From: Paludibacter sp.
GTDB lineage: Bacteria > Bacteroidota > Bacteroidia > Bacteroidales > Paludibacteraceae
NCBI GenBank assembly: GCA_028710895.1
Contig: JAQTTH010000019.1
Coordinates: 32,831 to 96,830, forward strand
Reading direction: 5' to 3'
Length of the DNA: 64,000 bases
Each line of letters opens with the position of its first letter. Position 1 is the first letter of the stretch. Positions 43,899 through 52,611 of the stretch are shown piece by piece. The translations under genes were made by a program, and so were the position numbers. The notes beneath the pieces were generated by a model, which worked only from the letters and a program-made list of their open reading frames with translations, was not told the DNA's origin and made no database searches.

Positions 43899-44481
43899 AC
43901 ACAACAGTTTTTCGCCATTGCAAATAACCATCCACTGACATTGCGGTGTAAATGACGAATAAAATAACCGTTGGGTACAATCCTTTATAAACGTAAAGTC
44001 CCACACACAGTCCATCGGCAACTATCCAAATCAGCCAATTTTCGATATACTTCCGTGCCAGTAACCAGGTACCAACAATACTTAATGCACCAACCAGCGA
44101 ATCGGCTTTGGGCACGGTGGAGTCTGTGAATTTTGTCAGTACCAGATAATATGCAAAGTAGATTATGGCGGTGGCAAAAGTCAGATTCACCCACAATCGT
44201 TTCGACATTCTGGTTGGAGGCAGGTCTTTGCCCGTGCTCTCTTTACCGCGGTTCCAGTTCATCCAACCGTAAATACTGATAACTACATAGTAAACCTGCA
44301 AACTCAAATCGGCATACAACTTCGATTCAAAAAAAACAACTATATAAAACACGGATGATACAATTCCAAAGAACCACAAACTCACTTTTTGCCTGATGGA
44401 CAGGTACAAATAAATCAGGCTTAGAATTGCACCGATTATTTCTATCCAGTTAGATTTTATGTAAGTTAGAAATGTTGTCAT
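43897..44481 (-). CDS. pnuC: PnuC-family nicotinamide riboside transporter
   Basis: A 194-residue inner-membrane protein with about seven helices. Family features are EIIGAILSLIYLYLSIRQK in the first helices, the SIYGWMNWNRG motif, and LPKADSLVGALSIVGTWLLA-like spacing in the second half, with IENWLIWIVADGLCVGLYVYKG near the C-terminus. PnuC carries nicotinamide riboside by facilitated diffusion; a thiamine-specific relative (PnuT) is the alternative. There is no THI-box visible upstream. The ATG at 44481 fits the first helix better than an upstream in-frame start at 44520. Its 3' end overlaps the last unit of the 21-bp array. Confidence 0.88.
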   Translation of the reverse strand: MTTFLTYIKSNWIEIIGAILSLIYLYLSIRQKVSLWFFGIVSSVFYIVVFFESKLYADLSLQVYYVVISIYGWMNWNRGKESTGKDLPPTRMSKRLWVNLTFATAIIYFAYYLVLTKFTDSTVPKADSLVGALSIVGTWLLARKYIENWLIWIVADGLCVGLYVYKGLYPTVILFVIYTAMSVDGYLQWRKTVV

Positions 44482-44497
44482 AGTTACTAAAAAATAA

Positions 44498-44534
44498 AAA
44501 CCTTTTCCAGCGCACAACACACAGGAAAAGGTTT
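44498..44534 (-). terminator. Terminator of the S41 protease gene
   Basis: An 11-bp stem, AAACCTTTTCC (44498-44508) with GGAAAAGGTTT (44524-44534), followed on the minus strand by a T-tract. It separates the protease gene from pnuC. Confidence 0.75.
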
Positions 44535-44552
44535 ATTTATAGTTATCATCTA

Positions 44553-46196
44553 TTATTTTAGAATTTTCTCGTAAGCTCCGGGCGTTTGCAAAATCTCTAC
44601 AGCCTTCAGCAACGATTCGTTATCAGCATCCATAATCTGATAATACTCGTTGGTATCCCAAAGATCTCGCGCTATAAGGGATTTCAGTTGAAGTCTGATT
44701 AATGGTTTCGATTTCTCGAATTCTTTGGCCTCAACATCTTCTTTTTCTTTCGCATTCACTTGAGATTTCACACTATCTTTCGTTGATTTAGCAGCGATTG
44801 CTTTTTCTTTGTCAGCCTCAACAATCAATGCGTTCAGGAAAGCATCATCTATCTGAAACTCTTTTTTGTATTTTTCAAAGGTTGGATATTTCTTCTTTAA
44901 TTCAGCCCTGTTCTTATCCATATACTGCACACACACCTTATTGATAATTCCCAATCCCAAAAGTTTACGATGGAAGGTTGTAAATTCAGCAGTATCAAGC
45001 GGCACAAAAATATCGGGCATAATGCCACCACCACCATAAACGGTGCGTTTCAAGTTCAATGTCTGATATTTCAACGAATCCGGAAAATGAATACTATCGG
45101 CATGAATCAACTCACCTTTATTATAGCGATTAATCAAATCGTGCTCATATTTATCAATGCCATCTTTATACGGTTTCTGAATGCAACGACCTGTTGGTGT
45201 ATAGTAACGTGCAACGGTAAGGCGCATCATGGAACCATCAATTAGCGGGAACTGACGTTGTACCAATCCTTTTCCGAACGAACGACGTCCAACAATAATA
45301 GCACGATCCCAATCCTGCAAAGCTCCAGATACAATTTCGCTGGCCGAAGCAGAATATTCATCAACCAATACTATCAGCTTGCCCGTCTCAAATTTTCCAA
45401 TGGCAGTTGCTTCAAGCACAGATTTGGGCTGATTCAAACCCTGCGTATATACAATCAGTTTATTCCGACTCAGGAATTCATCGGCGAGTTGTTGAGCTGT
45501 ATTCAGATATCCACCGCCATTGCCCTGCAAGCTGAGAATAAGTGACTTCATACCCTTCTTTTTCAACTCGTCAAAAGCCTTTATAAACTCATCGTGCGTA
45601 GAACTACCGAAACTATTCACTTTTATATAGCCTATTTCTTTGCCGATCATATACGTGGCATCAACACTAAACAATGGAATTTTATCACGAGTAATTTTAA
45701 AATCGATTAAATTCGATTTTCCACCTCTTTGCACTTTTATATTTACTTCCGTACCTTTTTTGCCGCGCAAGCGTTTAAAGATATCGGAGTTTTTCAGTTT
45801 TTTGCCATCAACGAACTCATTCTCGATATACAAAATGCGGTCGCCGGGCAAAACTCCTACCTTTGCAGCAGGACAACCCGATATTGTTTGAACAACCAAC
45901 AGCGTATCATTTAAAAACTGAAACTGAATACCAACGCCTTCGAAGCTACCTTCCAACGGCTCATTTACCCGCTCTACTTCTTCCTTTGGAATGTACGACG
46001 AGTGCGGATCCAACTCTTTCAGTATTGATTCAAGCGTATTTTCAACAATTTTTTTATCATTAATGCTATCGACATACAAATTTGAAATAGCCGTTAAGGC
46101 ATTCGTCAGCTTACGTTGTTGCAAGGCCGAAAAACCCTGCGCATAAATCAGGGGTGTTAATATGCATACAGCAAATAAGATACTTATCTTTTTCAT
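44553..46196 (-). CDS. S41-family C-terminal processing peptidase
   Basis: A 547-residue exported serine protease. A signal peptide (ILFAVCILTPLIYAQ) begins at the ATG 46196. A PDZ domain follows (about 85-165, EGSFEGVGIQFQFLNDTL), then the S41 catalytic core with the Ser in VDEYSASASEIVSGAL and the Lys in GRRSFGKGLVQ. The C-terminal 150 residues are Lys/Glu-rich. Such enzymes trim or degrade periplasmic proteins at their C-termini. The TATCTTTG promoter at 46224-46231 lies within the upstream ORF extension, supporting the start chosen. Confidence 0.92.
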   Translation of the reverse strand: MKKISILFAVCILTPLIYAQGFSALQQRKLTNALTAISNLYVDSINDKKIVENTLESILKELDPHSSYIPKEEVERVNEPLEGSFEGVGIQFQFLNDTLLVVQTISGCPAAKVGVLPGDRILYIENEFVDGKKLKNSDIFKRLRGKKGTEVNIKVQRGGKSNLIDFKITRDKIPLFSVDATYMIGKEIGYIKVNSFGSSTHDEFIKAFDELKKKGMKSLILSLQGNGGGYLNTAQQLADEFLSRNKLIVYTQGLNQPKSVLEATAIGKFETGKLIVLVDEYSASASEIVSGALQDWDRAIIVGRRSFGKGLVQRQFPLIDGSMMRLTVARYYTPTGRCIQKPYKDGIDKYEHDLINRYNKGELIHADSIHFPDSLKYQTLNLKRTVYGGGGIMPDIFVPLDTAEFTTFHRKLLGLGIINKVCVQYMDKNRAELKKKYPTFEKYKKEFQIDDAFLNALIVEADKEKAIAAKSTKDSVKSQVNAKEKEDVEAKEFEKSKPLIRLQLKSLIARDLWDTNEYYQIMDADNESLLKAVEILQTPGAYEKILK

Positions 46197-46223
46197 GGAC
46201 TGTGTCTGTTTATTTTTGGAACG

Positions 46224-46231
46224 CAAAGATA
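46224..46231 (-). promoter_or_regulatory. -7 element (TATCTTTG) for the S41 protease gene
   Basis: A perfect match on the minus strand; leader of about 20 bases to the ATG at 46196. Confidence 0.6.
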
Positions 46232-46316
46232 CAATAATATGTAATAAAAATTTAATACCAAACAATTAATAAAAGCCAACTGCAGGCAATATTATTAAAA
46301 ATAATTCTGTTTAGCT

Positions 46317-46955
46317 TTAATTATTACTCAAAAATCGGTTGTAGAATTTTTCTCCGGCGTATAAATCGTTTGGATTACAGCCTCTAACTTCAGCAATTGT
46401 GCGATAAATTTGCTCAATTGGCAATTCGCTTTCATCCGTTTCAACATACAAGCGTTCAATCGGAGTTACCCGCACACTTTCAGAATTAAAATATTCTCCA
46501 AATGATAATGCACATCCTGCTTTCAAAGCCTGCGTTGCCAACCCAGGCTTCCCTCTGAAACCATGAATAATCCATAGTTGGCTTGGATTCAACGTTTTTT
46601 TTAAATCCAACAACTCATTGAAACATCCTACACAATGAATAATCAACGGTTTTTCTATTTTTTCGGAGAGTGTAATTTGCATTTTAAATATTTCTAACTG
46701 TTGTTCAATCGGAGTATCGCTATTTTTATCCAGTCCACATTCTCCAATAGCAATAAATCGATTGTCCGAAGTCCATTTCTCTAAGTTTCCAAAAGATTCG
46801 ATTGAGAACTTAGAAGCGTACCACGGATGAAATCCAACAGAAAACAACCCAAGTGCTGAAGTTGAAAATATCTTCTCAGCCTCTTCGATGCTTAGACTTC
46901 GAATAGCCTTAAAGCCCAATTGTGAGGGATTATGTGTGTGAATATCAAAAAACAT
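46317..46955 (-). CDS. TatD-family metal-dependent hydrolase
   Basis: A 212-residue TIM-barrel hydrolase. The metal site begins FFDIHTHNP (HxH), with GFHPWY, GECGLDKN (Glu), IIHCVG (His), IIHGF (His) and ETDESELP (Asp) in family order. TatD enzymes are 3'-5' exonucleases or related deoxyribonucleases that help DNA repair. It is shorter than E. coli TatD (260), as in many Bacteroidota. I start it at Met 46955 because the promoter TATCTTTG (46986-46993) overlaps the longer alternative. Confidence 0.88.
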   Translation of the reverse strand: MFFDIHTHNPSQLGFKAIRSLSIEEAEKIFSTSALGLFSVGFHPWYASKFSIESFGNLEKWTSDNRFIAIGECGLDKNSDTPIEQQLEIFKMQITLSEKIEKPLIIHCVGCFNELLDLKKTLNPSQLWIIHGFRGKPGLATQALKAGCALSFGEYFNSESVRVTPIERLYVETDESELPIEQIYRTIAEVRGCNPNDLYAGEKFYNRFLSNN

Positions 46956-46985
46956 AGTACAAAGCCGTTGATAATGAATGATGAA

Positions 46986-46993
46986 CAAAGATA
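46986..46993 (-). promoter_or_regulatory. -7 element (TATCTTTG) for the TatD gene
   Basis: A perfect match on the minus strand; leader of about 25 bases to 46955. It lies 65 bases from the oppositely directed ahcY promoter. Confidence 0.6.
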
Positions 46994-47057
46994 GGCAATT
47001 AGGACTAAAACTTGTTTAATATCAAATGTACATTATTCATTTTTAATTAGTTTATTG

Positions 47058-47065
47058 TATCTTTG
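47058..47065 (+). promoter_or_regulatory. -7 element (TATCTTTG) for ahcY
   Basis: A perfect TAnnTTTG match. The start codon at 47096 gives a leader of about 25 bases, so an upstream in-frame start at 47063 is excluded. Confidence 0.65.
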
Positions 47066-47095
47066 CAGTCCGAAATAAAATATTTAAAATCAGAT

Positions 47096-48517
47096 ATGAA
47101 CACAACAGAACTATTCAGCACTTTGTCTTATAAAGTAGCTGATTTATCGTTGGCTGAATTTGGCCGCAAAGAAATTGAATTAGCTGAAAAAGAAATGCCG
47201 GGTTTAATGGCATTACGCAAAAAATTTGGCCAGTCGAAACCACTACAAGGTGCTCGCATCATGGGTTCACTCCACATGACCATTCAAACTGCCGTACTTA
47301 TCGAAACCTTGGTTGAACTGGGTGCTGATGTGCGTTGGTGCAGTTGTAATATCTATTCTACTCAAGATCATGCTGCTGCTGCCATTGCTGCTGCAGGTGT
47401 CCCTGTATTTGCGTGGAAAGGCGAAACATTGGAAGAATACTGGTGGTGTACACTTCAGGCGTTGACTTTCGAAGGTCACCAAGGCCCAACTGTAATTGTT
47501 GACGACGGTGGCGATGCAACCATGATGATTCACGTAGGTGGAGCGGCAGAAAAAGATGCTTCTATTCTTGATAAACATACTGACACAGATGATGAACGTT
47601 TATTGAATATCATTTTGAAAGATGTATTGAAAGAAGACAGCACTATTTGGGGTCGTATGATTCCGGGAATACGTGGTGTTTCTGAAGAAACTACTACCGG
47701 TGTTCACCGTTTGTACCAAATGTTGGAAGAGGGTTCCTTGTTGTTCCCGGCTTTCAATGTAAACGACTCGGTTACTAAATCTAAATTCGACAATCTTTAC
47801 GGTTGCCGCGAATCGTTGGCTGATGGTATCAAACGTGCTACCGACGTAATGTTGGCTGGTAAAGTTGTTGTTGTTTGTGGTTATGGCGACGTGGGTAAAG
47901 GTTGTGCCAAATCAATGTTGGCTTACGGTGCACGTGTAATCGTAACTGAAATTGACCCAATTTGTGCTCTACAAGCTTCTATGGAAGGTTTCAAAGTAAC
48001 TACGATTGAGGATGCATTGGCAGAAGGTAACTTGTATGTTACAACTACCGGCAACAAAGACATTATCCGCATTGAGCATATCGAAAAAATGAAAGATGGA
48101 GCAATCATTTGTAACATTGGTCACTTCGATAACGAAATTCAGGTTGAAAAACTGAAGAAATTCGATGGTATCAAGTTGGTAAATATCAAACCTCAGGTTG
48201 ACAAATATATTTTCCCTGATGGACACAGCGTATTATTATTGGCTGATGGACGCTTGGTAAATCTTGGTTGTGCAACAGGCCACCCATCATTTGTTATGAG
48301 TAACTCGTTCACCAACCAAACATTGGCACAAATTGAGCTGTTTACGAAAGATTATGCGGTTGACGTTTATCGTTTACCAAAACATTTGGACGAAGAAGTA
48401 GCACGTTTGCACCTTGAGCAATTGGGCGTAAAACTGACTGTTCTTACTCCTGAGCAAGCTGCTTACATTGGCGTTGATGCTAACGGACCGTACAAACCGG
48501 AACACTACAGATATTAA
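47096..48517 (+). CDS. ahcY: S-adenosylhomocysteine hydrolase
   Basis: A 473-residue NAD-dependent enzyme that splits S-adenosylhomocysteine into adenosine and homocysteine, recycling the product of SAM methylations. Signatures are [51 protein letters not shown], and the NAD-binding [12 protein letters not shown]. The C-terminus KPEHYRY is the conserved end that reaches the neighbouring subunit. Length suits the bacterial long type with an insertion. With metF it maintains the methionine cycle. The codon use is high-expression-like, and the gene ends at a strong terminator. Confidence 0.97.
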   Translation: MNTTELFSTLSYKVADLSLAEFGRKEIELAEKEMPGLMALRKKFGQSKPLQGARIMGSLHMTIQTAVLIETLVELGADVRWCSCNIYSTQDHAAAAIAAAGVPVFAWKGETLEEYWWCTLQALTFEGHQGPTVIVDDGGDATMMIHVGGAAEKDASILDKHTDTDDERLLNIILKDVLKEDSTIWGRMIPGIRGVSEETTTGVHRLYQMLEEGSLLFPAFNVNDSVTKSKFDNLYGCRESLADGIKRATDVMLAGKVVVVCGYGDVGKGCAKSMLAYGARVIVTEIDPICALQASMEGFKVTTIEDALAEGNLYVTTTGNKDIIRIEHIEKMKDGAIICNIGHFDNEIQVEKLKKFDGIKLVNIKPQVDKYIFPDGHSVLLLADGRLVNLGCATGHPSFVMSNSFTNQTLAQIELFTKDYAVDVYRLPKHLDEEVARLHLEQLGVKLTVLTPEQAAYIGVDANGPYKPEHYRY

Positions 48518-48542
48518 TGCATAATTTATAATGCATAATTCA
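48515..48542. repeat. Two-copy 14-bp direct repeat overlapping the ahcY stop
   Basis: TAATGCATAATTTA (48515-48528) is followed at once by TAATGCATAATTCA (48529-48542). The first copy includes the ahcY stop codon. The ATAATTCA element is shared with the tandem heptamer near 40232. Confidence 0.65.
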
Positions 48543-48543
48543 C

Positions 48544-48590
48544 AATTAAGCTGCCTCTCGTTTCGGATTGAACGTGAGGCAGTTTAATTT
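48544..48590 (+). terminator. Terminator after ahcY
   Basis: An imperfect stem with AATTAA-CTGCCTC pairing with GAGGCAG-TTTAATT, followed by T residues, after the repeat. Confidence 0.75.
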
Positions 48591-48621
48591 TTACGAAACA
48601 ACTATTTTAAAACGAAAACAA

Positions 48622-48951
48622 ATGAATGAATTTCCAAGTTGTCCGAAATGTAATATGGACAATACTTATTTCGATGGAACGATGACTGTATGCCCCGACT
48701 GTGGACATGAATGGGATGCAAGCGCTGTAGAAGCTGTGGCCGACACAACACCCAGAGACAGCAATGGAGCAGAGTTACAAGATGGTGATGCCGTAACTGT
48801 AATTAAAGATTTGAAAGTGAAAGGCTCCTCGATGGTTATTAAGCGTGGCACTAAAGTGAAAAGCATTCGTCTCACCGAAAATCCCGACGAAGTAGATTGC
48901 AAAATAGATGGAAGTGGAATTGTTTTGAAGACCTGCTTTCTGAAAAAGTAA
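48622..48951 (+). CDS. yjdM: PhnA/YjdM-family zinc-ribbon protein
   Basis: A 109-residue protein with an N-terminal zinc ribbon (CPKCNMDNT and CPDCGHEW) and a C-terminal SH3-like beta domain (LQDGDAVTVIKDLKVKGSS). This is the PhnA/YjdM pattern; the family was named for alkylphosphonate use, but the E. coli protein is not part of the phosphonate lyase and the role is unclear. The ATG at 48622 is preferred because the longer alternative would start inside the ahcY terminator. A shared terminator follows. Confidence 0.9.
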   Translation: MNEFPSCPKCNMDNTYFDGTMTVCPDCGHEWDASAVEAVADTTPRDSNGAELQDGDAVTVIKDLKVKGSSMVIKRGTKVKSIRLTENPDEVDCKIDGSGIVLKTCFLKK

Positions 48952-48973
48952 TTATTCACATATCTTTTCGACA

Positions 48974-49013
48974 TAATAAAGCCGTTTTCAGAAATCTGAA
49001 AACGGCTTTATTA
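48974..49013. terminator. Bidirectional terminator between yjdM and the M23 gene
   Basis: A long perfect stem, AATAAAGCCGTTTTCAG pairing with its complement across a 4-base loop (48974-49013), with A/T flanks. Confidence 0.85.
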
Positions 49014-49046
49014 TATTATCCTTTATGAATTTACACGAAACACAGA

Positions 49047-49910
49047 TTATCTGTATCGCAAGCGTTGACCCGGTTTAATTTTAGATTTGACCTTCAAGCC
49101 ATTCATTCGACACAATGCTTTTACACTAGTACCATTTCGCGCTGCAACCCTTCCAAGATTATCTCCCTTTCTAACCACATAATACCTGGCCACTGGTGCT
49201 ACTTTAACCTCACGTTGGTAGTAGAACGATTTCTTCTTCGTAATTAAATACGTGGATGCATGAACCTTTCCGGTTTTAAAATCAATTATGTTTTCAGCAT
49301 TAATTGCATTGCCCAGATAACGGGTTTCGAAATGCAAATGTGGGCCGGTAGAGTGTCCTGTATTTCCTCCCAAAGCAATGAGCTCACCAGCTTTTACGTT
49401 TTGATTCAAGCTAACCAACACCATCGAAAGGTGTGCGTAAACTGTTTCTAAACCATTATTATGACGAATAACGATATAATGTCCATATCCTCTGGCCTCA
49501 TAGTCGATAATACGCACCTTACCCGAAAATGCTGCCACAACAGAATCTCCTACAGTTAATCGAAGGTCAGTACCATAATGGAAACGATATCTGCGCGGTC
49601 CGAACACTGAAGTTATTGCGCCAGGAACAGGAGCAAAAAAATGGGAACAATCAATGCGAACAGAGTCCGGCAAACTATCAATTGGAATTTTATATGGGTT
49701 TACCCGATCACTTCTCCAGATATTACTATAGATATCGTCAGCCGGATGATTCTCCATCAAGTCATCCGAATTATCATTCAACATTTCCTGGTAAATATTA
49801 ACCGTATCTTTTTTGGGGATAAGACTGTAGTTTATTTGTTGCGCGCTTACACCCCAAATCGAGCAGAAGAGGGCAAAAAAGAAAACTATTTTTTTGGAGG
49901 AAATGAACAT
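49047..49910 (-). CDS. M23-family metallopeptidase with C-terminal LysM domain
   Basis: A 287-residue exported protein. The signal peptide ends near IWGVSAQ. The LytM/M23 domain spans about 95-200, with zinc ligands in RFHYGTD (His, Asp) and GPHLHFE (His). It cuts peptide cross-bridges or regulates amidases in the envelope. The last 45 residues form a LysM peptidoglycan-binding motif (YYVVRKGDNLGRVAARNG). Both catalytic motifs are intact, so it is probably an active hydrolase rather than an EnvC-type activator. It sits downstream of ndk but with its own start. Confidence 0.92.
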   Translation of the reverse strand: MFISSKKIVFFFALFCSIWGVSAQQINYSLIPKKDTVNIYQEMLNDNSDDLMENHPADDIYSNIWRSDRVNPYKIPIDSLPDSVRIDCSHFFAPVPGAITSVFGPRRYRFHYGTDLRLTVGDSVVAAFSGKVRIIDYEARGYGHYIVIRHNNGLETVYAHLSMVLVSLNQNVKAGELIALGGNTGHSTGPHLHFETRYLGNAINAENIIDFKTGKVHASTYLITKKKSFYYQREVKVAPVARYYVVRKGDNLGRVAARNGTSVKALCRMNGLKVKSKIKPGQRLRYR

Positions 49911-49960
49911 GAAAAAATGACTTTTGGTATAATTCTAATTTTTAGTTTTATTTATCTGTA

Positions 49961-50425
49961 TTAAACAATTTCGTCTTCGGAATAAATATATTCTAAATAT
50001 GATTGTTTGTAATCAAAAATTTCTTCTTCTTTAAAGAAACGATTTAATTCCAGATCAGCTGTTTTTATGGAATCTGATGTATGAATGATGTTCCACTGAA
50101 CACTCATGCTATAGTCTCCACGCATGGTTCCCATAGCTGCTTCGCGTCCGTTGGTGGCACCAGCTAATCTATGTACAACATGTACAGCATCCATTCCTTT
50201 AAGGCATAACACAATAACCGGAGTTGCTTTCATAGCGGCTTTTACACGAGGGAAAAATGGTTTTTCAGCTATATGCGCATAATGCTCAGCCAAAAGTTCG
50301 TCTGTAAGTTGAACCATTTTTAATCCACAAATTTGTAATCCCTTTTGTTCAAAACGTCTTACTACTTCTCCGATTAATCCCCGTTGAATAGCTCCCGGTT
50401 TGATTATTACAAGTGTTTTTTCCAT
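49961..50425 (-). CDS. ndk: Nucleoside diphosphate kinase
   Basis: A 154-residue enzyme that transfers phosphate among nucleoside di- and triphosphates by a phosphohistidine. It begins MEKTLVIIKPGAIQRGLIGEVV and has GATNGREAAMGTMRGDYS and the active-site block NIIHTSDS (usually NxIHGSDS; the Gly is Thr here). It keeps the catalytic His. Length is as expected. The ATG at 50425 is the family start; the upstream in-frame extension overlaps the promoter. Confidence 0.95.
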   Translation of the reverse strand: MEKTLVIIKPGAIQRGLIGEVVRRFEQKGLQICGLKMVQLTDELLAEHYAHIAEKPFFPRVKAAMKATPVIVLCLKGMDAVHVVHRLAGATNGREAAMGTMRGDYSMSVQWNIIHTSDSIKTADLELNRFFKEEEIFDYKQSYLEYIYSEDEIV

Positions 50426-50467
50426 AAAAATAAATTGATAATTAATATGTATATATTTAAAGTTGTC

Positions 50468-50498
50468 CAAAAATAACGAAATGCGCGGTGCGGTCAAA
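50468..50498 (-). promoter_or_regulatory. Full promoter for ndk
   Basis: On the minus strand TATTTTTG (50468-50475) is the -7 element and TTTG (50495-50498) the -33 element, 19 bases apart: a complete Bacteroidota promoter with a leader of about 35 bases. Confidence 0.8.
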
Positions 50499-50513
50499 AC
50501 AAATTCAAGTTTC

Positions 50514-52610
50514 TTAACTAATTGAACCCCAATTTAAGGTATTTGTCTTCAATTTTCTTAATTGTGCAGCCATAACCCGATTCTCAATTTTTTCAAGTTT
50601 CATATCATCTTCAAGTATTTCCATTGCAGCATGTCGTGCAATTTCCAGCATTTTTCCATCCTGAGCTAAGTTGGCTATTTTCAGATCGAAAGGCAAACCA
50701 CTTTGCTGAGTTCCTTCCAAATCCCCCGGTCCGCGAAGTTTCAAATCGGCTTCCGAAATTTCAAAACCATCATTCGTCCGCACCATGATTTCCATCCGTT
50801 TTCGGGTATCGGTTGCCAACTTATAACCTGTCAACAAAATACAAAATGACTGCTCTGCTCCACGTCCTACACGCCCCCGCAATTGATGCAACTGCGACAA
50901 ACCAAACCGTTGAGCACTTTCAATTACCATTACTGAAGCATTGGGCACATTCACACCCACCTCTATCACCGTAGTAGCGACCATTATCTGAGTTTCTCCC
51001 GAAACAAATTTCTGCATTTGGTATTCTTTTTCAGCCGGTTTCAATTTACCATGAACCATGCTGATTTTATAAGTTGGAAATACCTCACGCATGTATTCGT
51101 ATCCCGTTTCCAAGTTCTGCAAATCGATTTTTTCCGACTCCTGAATGAGAGGATACACAATGTAAATCTGTCGTCCCAATTCCACTTGTTTCGCTATAAA
51201 CTGATTCAGGCCCTGTCGCTTATTTTCGTAATAATGATAGGTTTGAATCGGTTTTCGTCCCGGCGGAAGTTCATCAATCACCGAAACACTCAGGTCACCA
51301 TAAAGCGTCATTGCCAATGTACGTGGAATGGGCGTGGCAGTCATTACGAGAATATGAGGCGGATTTACATTTTTCTTCCAAAGTTTCGAACGTTGCTCCA
51401 CTCCAAAGCGATGTTGCTCGTCAATAACCACCAATCCCAGATTTTTGAACTGCACAGTATCTTCAATCAAAGCATGTGTTCCAATCAAAATATTAAGTTC
51501 ACCATTTCTGAGTTTTTCGTGTAACTCCACACGTGCTTTAGGTTTGGTTGAACCGGTAAGCAGAGCAATATTTACCCCAATGTTTCCCAAAAATTCGGTA
51601 ATGCTGGCAAAATGCTGCGTGGCAAGAATCTCAGTTGGAGCCATTATACAGGCCTGGAAGCCATTATCAACGGCCATCAACATACACATCAAAGCTACCA
51701 GTGTTTTTCCACTTCCTACATCGCCCTGCAACAAGCGGTTCATCTGGCGACCCGAAGCAACATCAATTCTAATTTCGCGAATTACACGCTTTTGAGCATT
51801 CGTCAGTTCAAAGGGCAAACATTCATTAAAGAAGGTATTGAAATAATGCCCGATTTGCCCAAAAACAAATCCCTGAAAATGCTGGTCGCGCCACTTGGTT
51901 TGTTGGAGGATATTAAGCTGAATGTAGAAAAGCTCCTCAAACTTGAGCCGTTGGCGTGCCTTATTCAAAGCATCAGCATTTTTAGGGAAATGAACATTCA
52001 CTAACGAATCAGTTAGATTCATCAAACCAAATTTCTGCAACAAATAAGCCGGAAGTGTATCCGGAACACCTGTTTTAACACTTTGGAGTAAGGGGAAAAT
52101 AATCTTCTGAAGCATTTTGGAGTTCAGAAAACTACTCTTCATTTTCTCCGATGTATTGTAGAATGGCTGTAACCCCATTTGCTCCGGAGGCGGCAGTTGC
52201 GAAGCAAGTTCAATCTCGGGATGAACAATATTATAACGCCCGTTGAATGGTGACGGCTTACCAAAAACCACATACTGAATGCCTGTTTTGTACTTATCAA
52301 TGACATATTTTACGCCTTTGAACCAGATCAATTCTATAGTGCCTTTTCCATCAGTAAAGATAGCTGTCAGACGTTGGTTATGCCCCTCACCCACTTTCTC
52401 AAAACGAATAATTTGTCCTTTCACCTGTACAAAAGGCATCTCTTCAGTAATTTCATGCAAGTAATAAAACCGGCTCCTATCGACATATTTGTACGGATAA
52501 TGCCGCAGCAAATCCTCGGCACTGCGGATGCCAAGTTCTTTGCTGAGTAGCTCCGCCTTTTTCGGTCCTACCCCGGGCAAAAACTTTATGTCTTGATACG
52601 ATAAATCCAT
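50514..52610 (-). CDS. recG: ATP-dependent DNA helicase RecG
   Basis: A 698-residue branch-migration helicase that remodels stalled forks and Holliday junctions. The N-terminal wedge/OB domain spans about 1-240 (LPGVGPKKAELLSKELGI at the start). The helicase core has Walker A GDVGSGKT, the DExH motif VIDEQHRFGV, TATPIPRTLA (motif III) and the RecG-specific QLRGRVGRG and LTGYKL stretches. Length is typical. It overlaps no gene and is the last gene of the ispD-acyltransferase-recG run, one base after the acyltransferase stop. Confidence 0.96.
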   Translation of the reverse strand: MDLSYQDIKFLPGVGPKKAELLSKELGIRSAEDLLRHYPYKYVDRSRFYYLHEITEEMPFVQVKGQIIRFEKVGEGHNQRLTAIFTDGKGTIELIWFKGVKYVIDKYKTGIQYVVFGKPSPFNGRYNIVHPEIELASQLPPPEQMGLQPFYNTSEKMKSSFLNSKMLQKIIFPLLQSVKTGVPDTLPAYLLQKFGLMNLTDSLVNVHFPKNADALNKARQRLKFEELFYIQLNILQQTKWRDQHFQGFVFGQIGHYFNTFFNECLPFELTNAQKRVIREIRIDVASGRQMNRLLQGDVGSGKTLVALMCMLMAVDNGFQACIMAPTEILATQHFASITEFLGNIGVNIALLTGSTKPKARVELHEKLRNGELNILIGTHALIEDTVQFKNLGLVVIDEQHRFGVEQRSKLWKKNVNPPHILVMTATPIPRTLAMTLYGDLSVSVIDELPPGRKPIQTYHYYENKRQGLNQFIAKQVELGRQIYIVYPLIQESEKIDLQNLETGYEYMREVFPTYKISMVHGKLKPAEKEYQMQKFVSGETQIMVATTVIEVGVNVPNASVMVIESAQRFGLSQLHQLRGRVGRGAEQSFCILLTGYKLATDTRKRMEIMVRTNDGFEISEADLKLRGPGDLEGTQQSGLPFDLKIANLAQDGKMLEIARHAAMEILEDDMKLEKIENRVMAAQLRKLKTNTLNWGSIS

Positions 52611-52611
52611 T

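Noticed and set aside
43719..44021. Cys-rich minus-strand frame through the 21-bp array (ICFSTYLICFSSY pattern)
   Set aside because: It is the antisense reading of the repeats, overlaps pnuC in another frame and starts inside pnuC; repeats with a period divisible by three keep such frames open by chance.
44482..44552. TPP riboswitch before pnuC (which would point to thiamine transport)
   Set aside because: The only structure is the terminator of the upstream protease gene, and no THI-box core is present.
50514..52610. Plus-strand frames inside recG (for example 51018-51524)
   Set aside because: They are antisense shadows of a clear helicase gene with all motifs in order.
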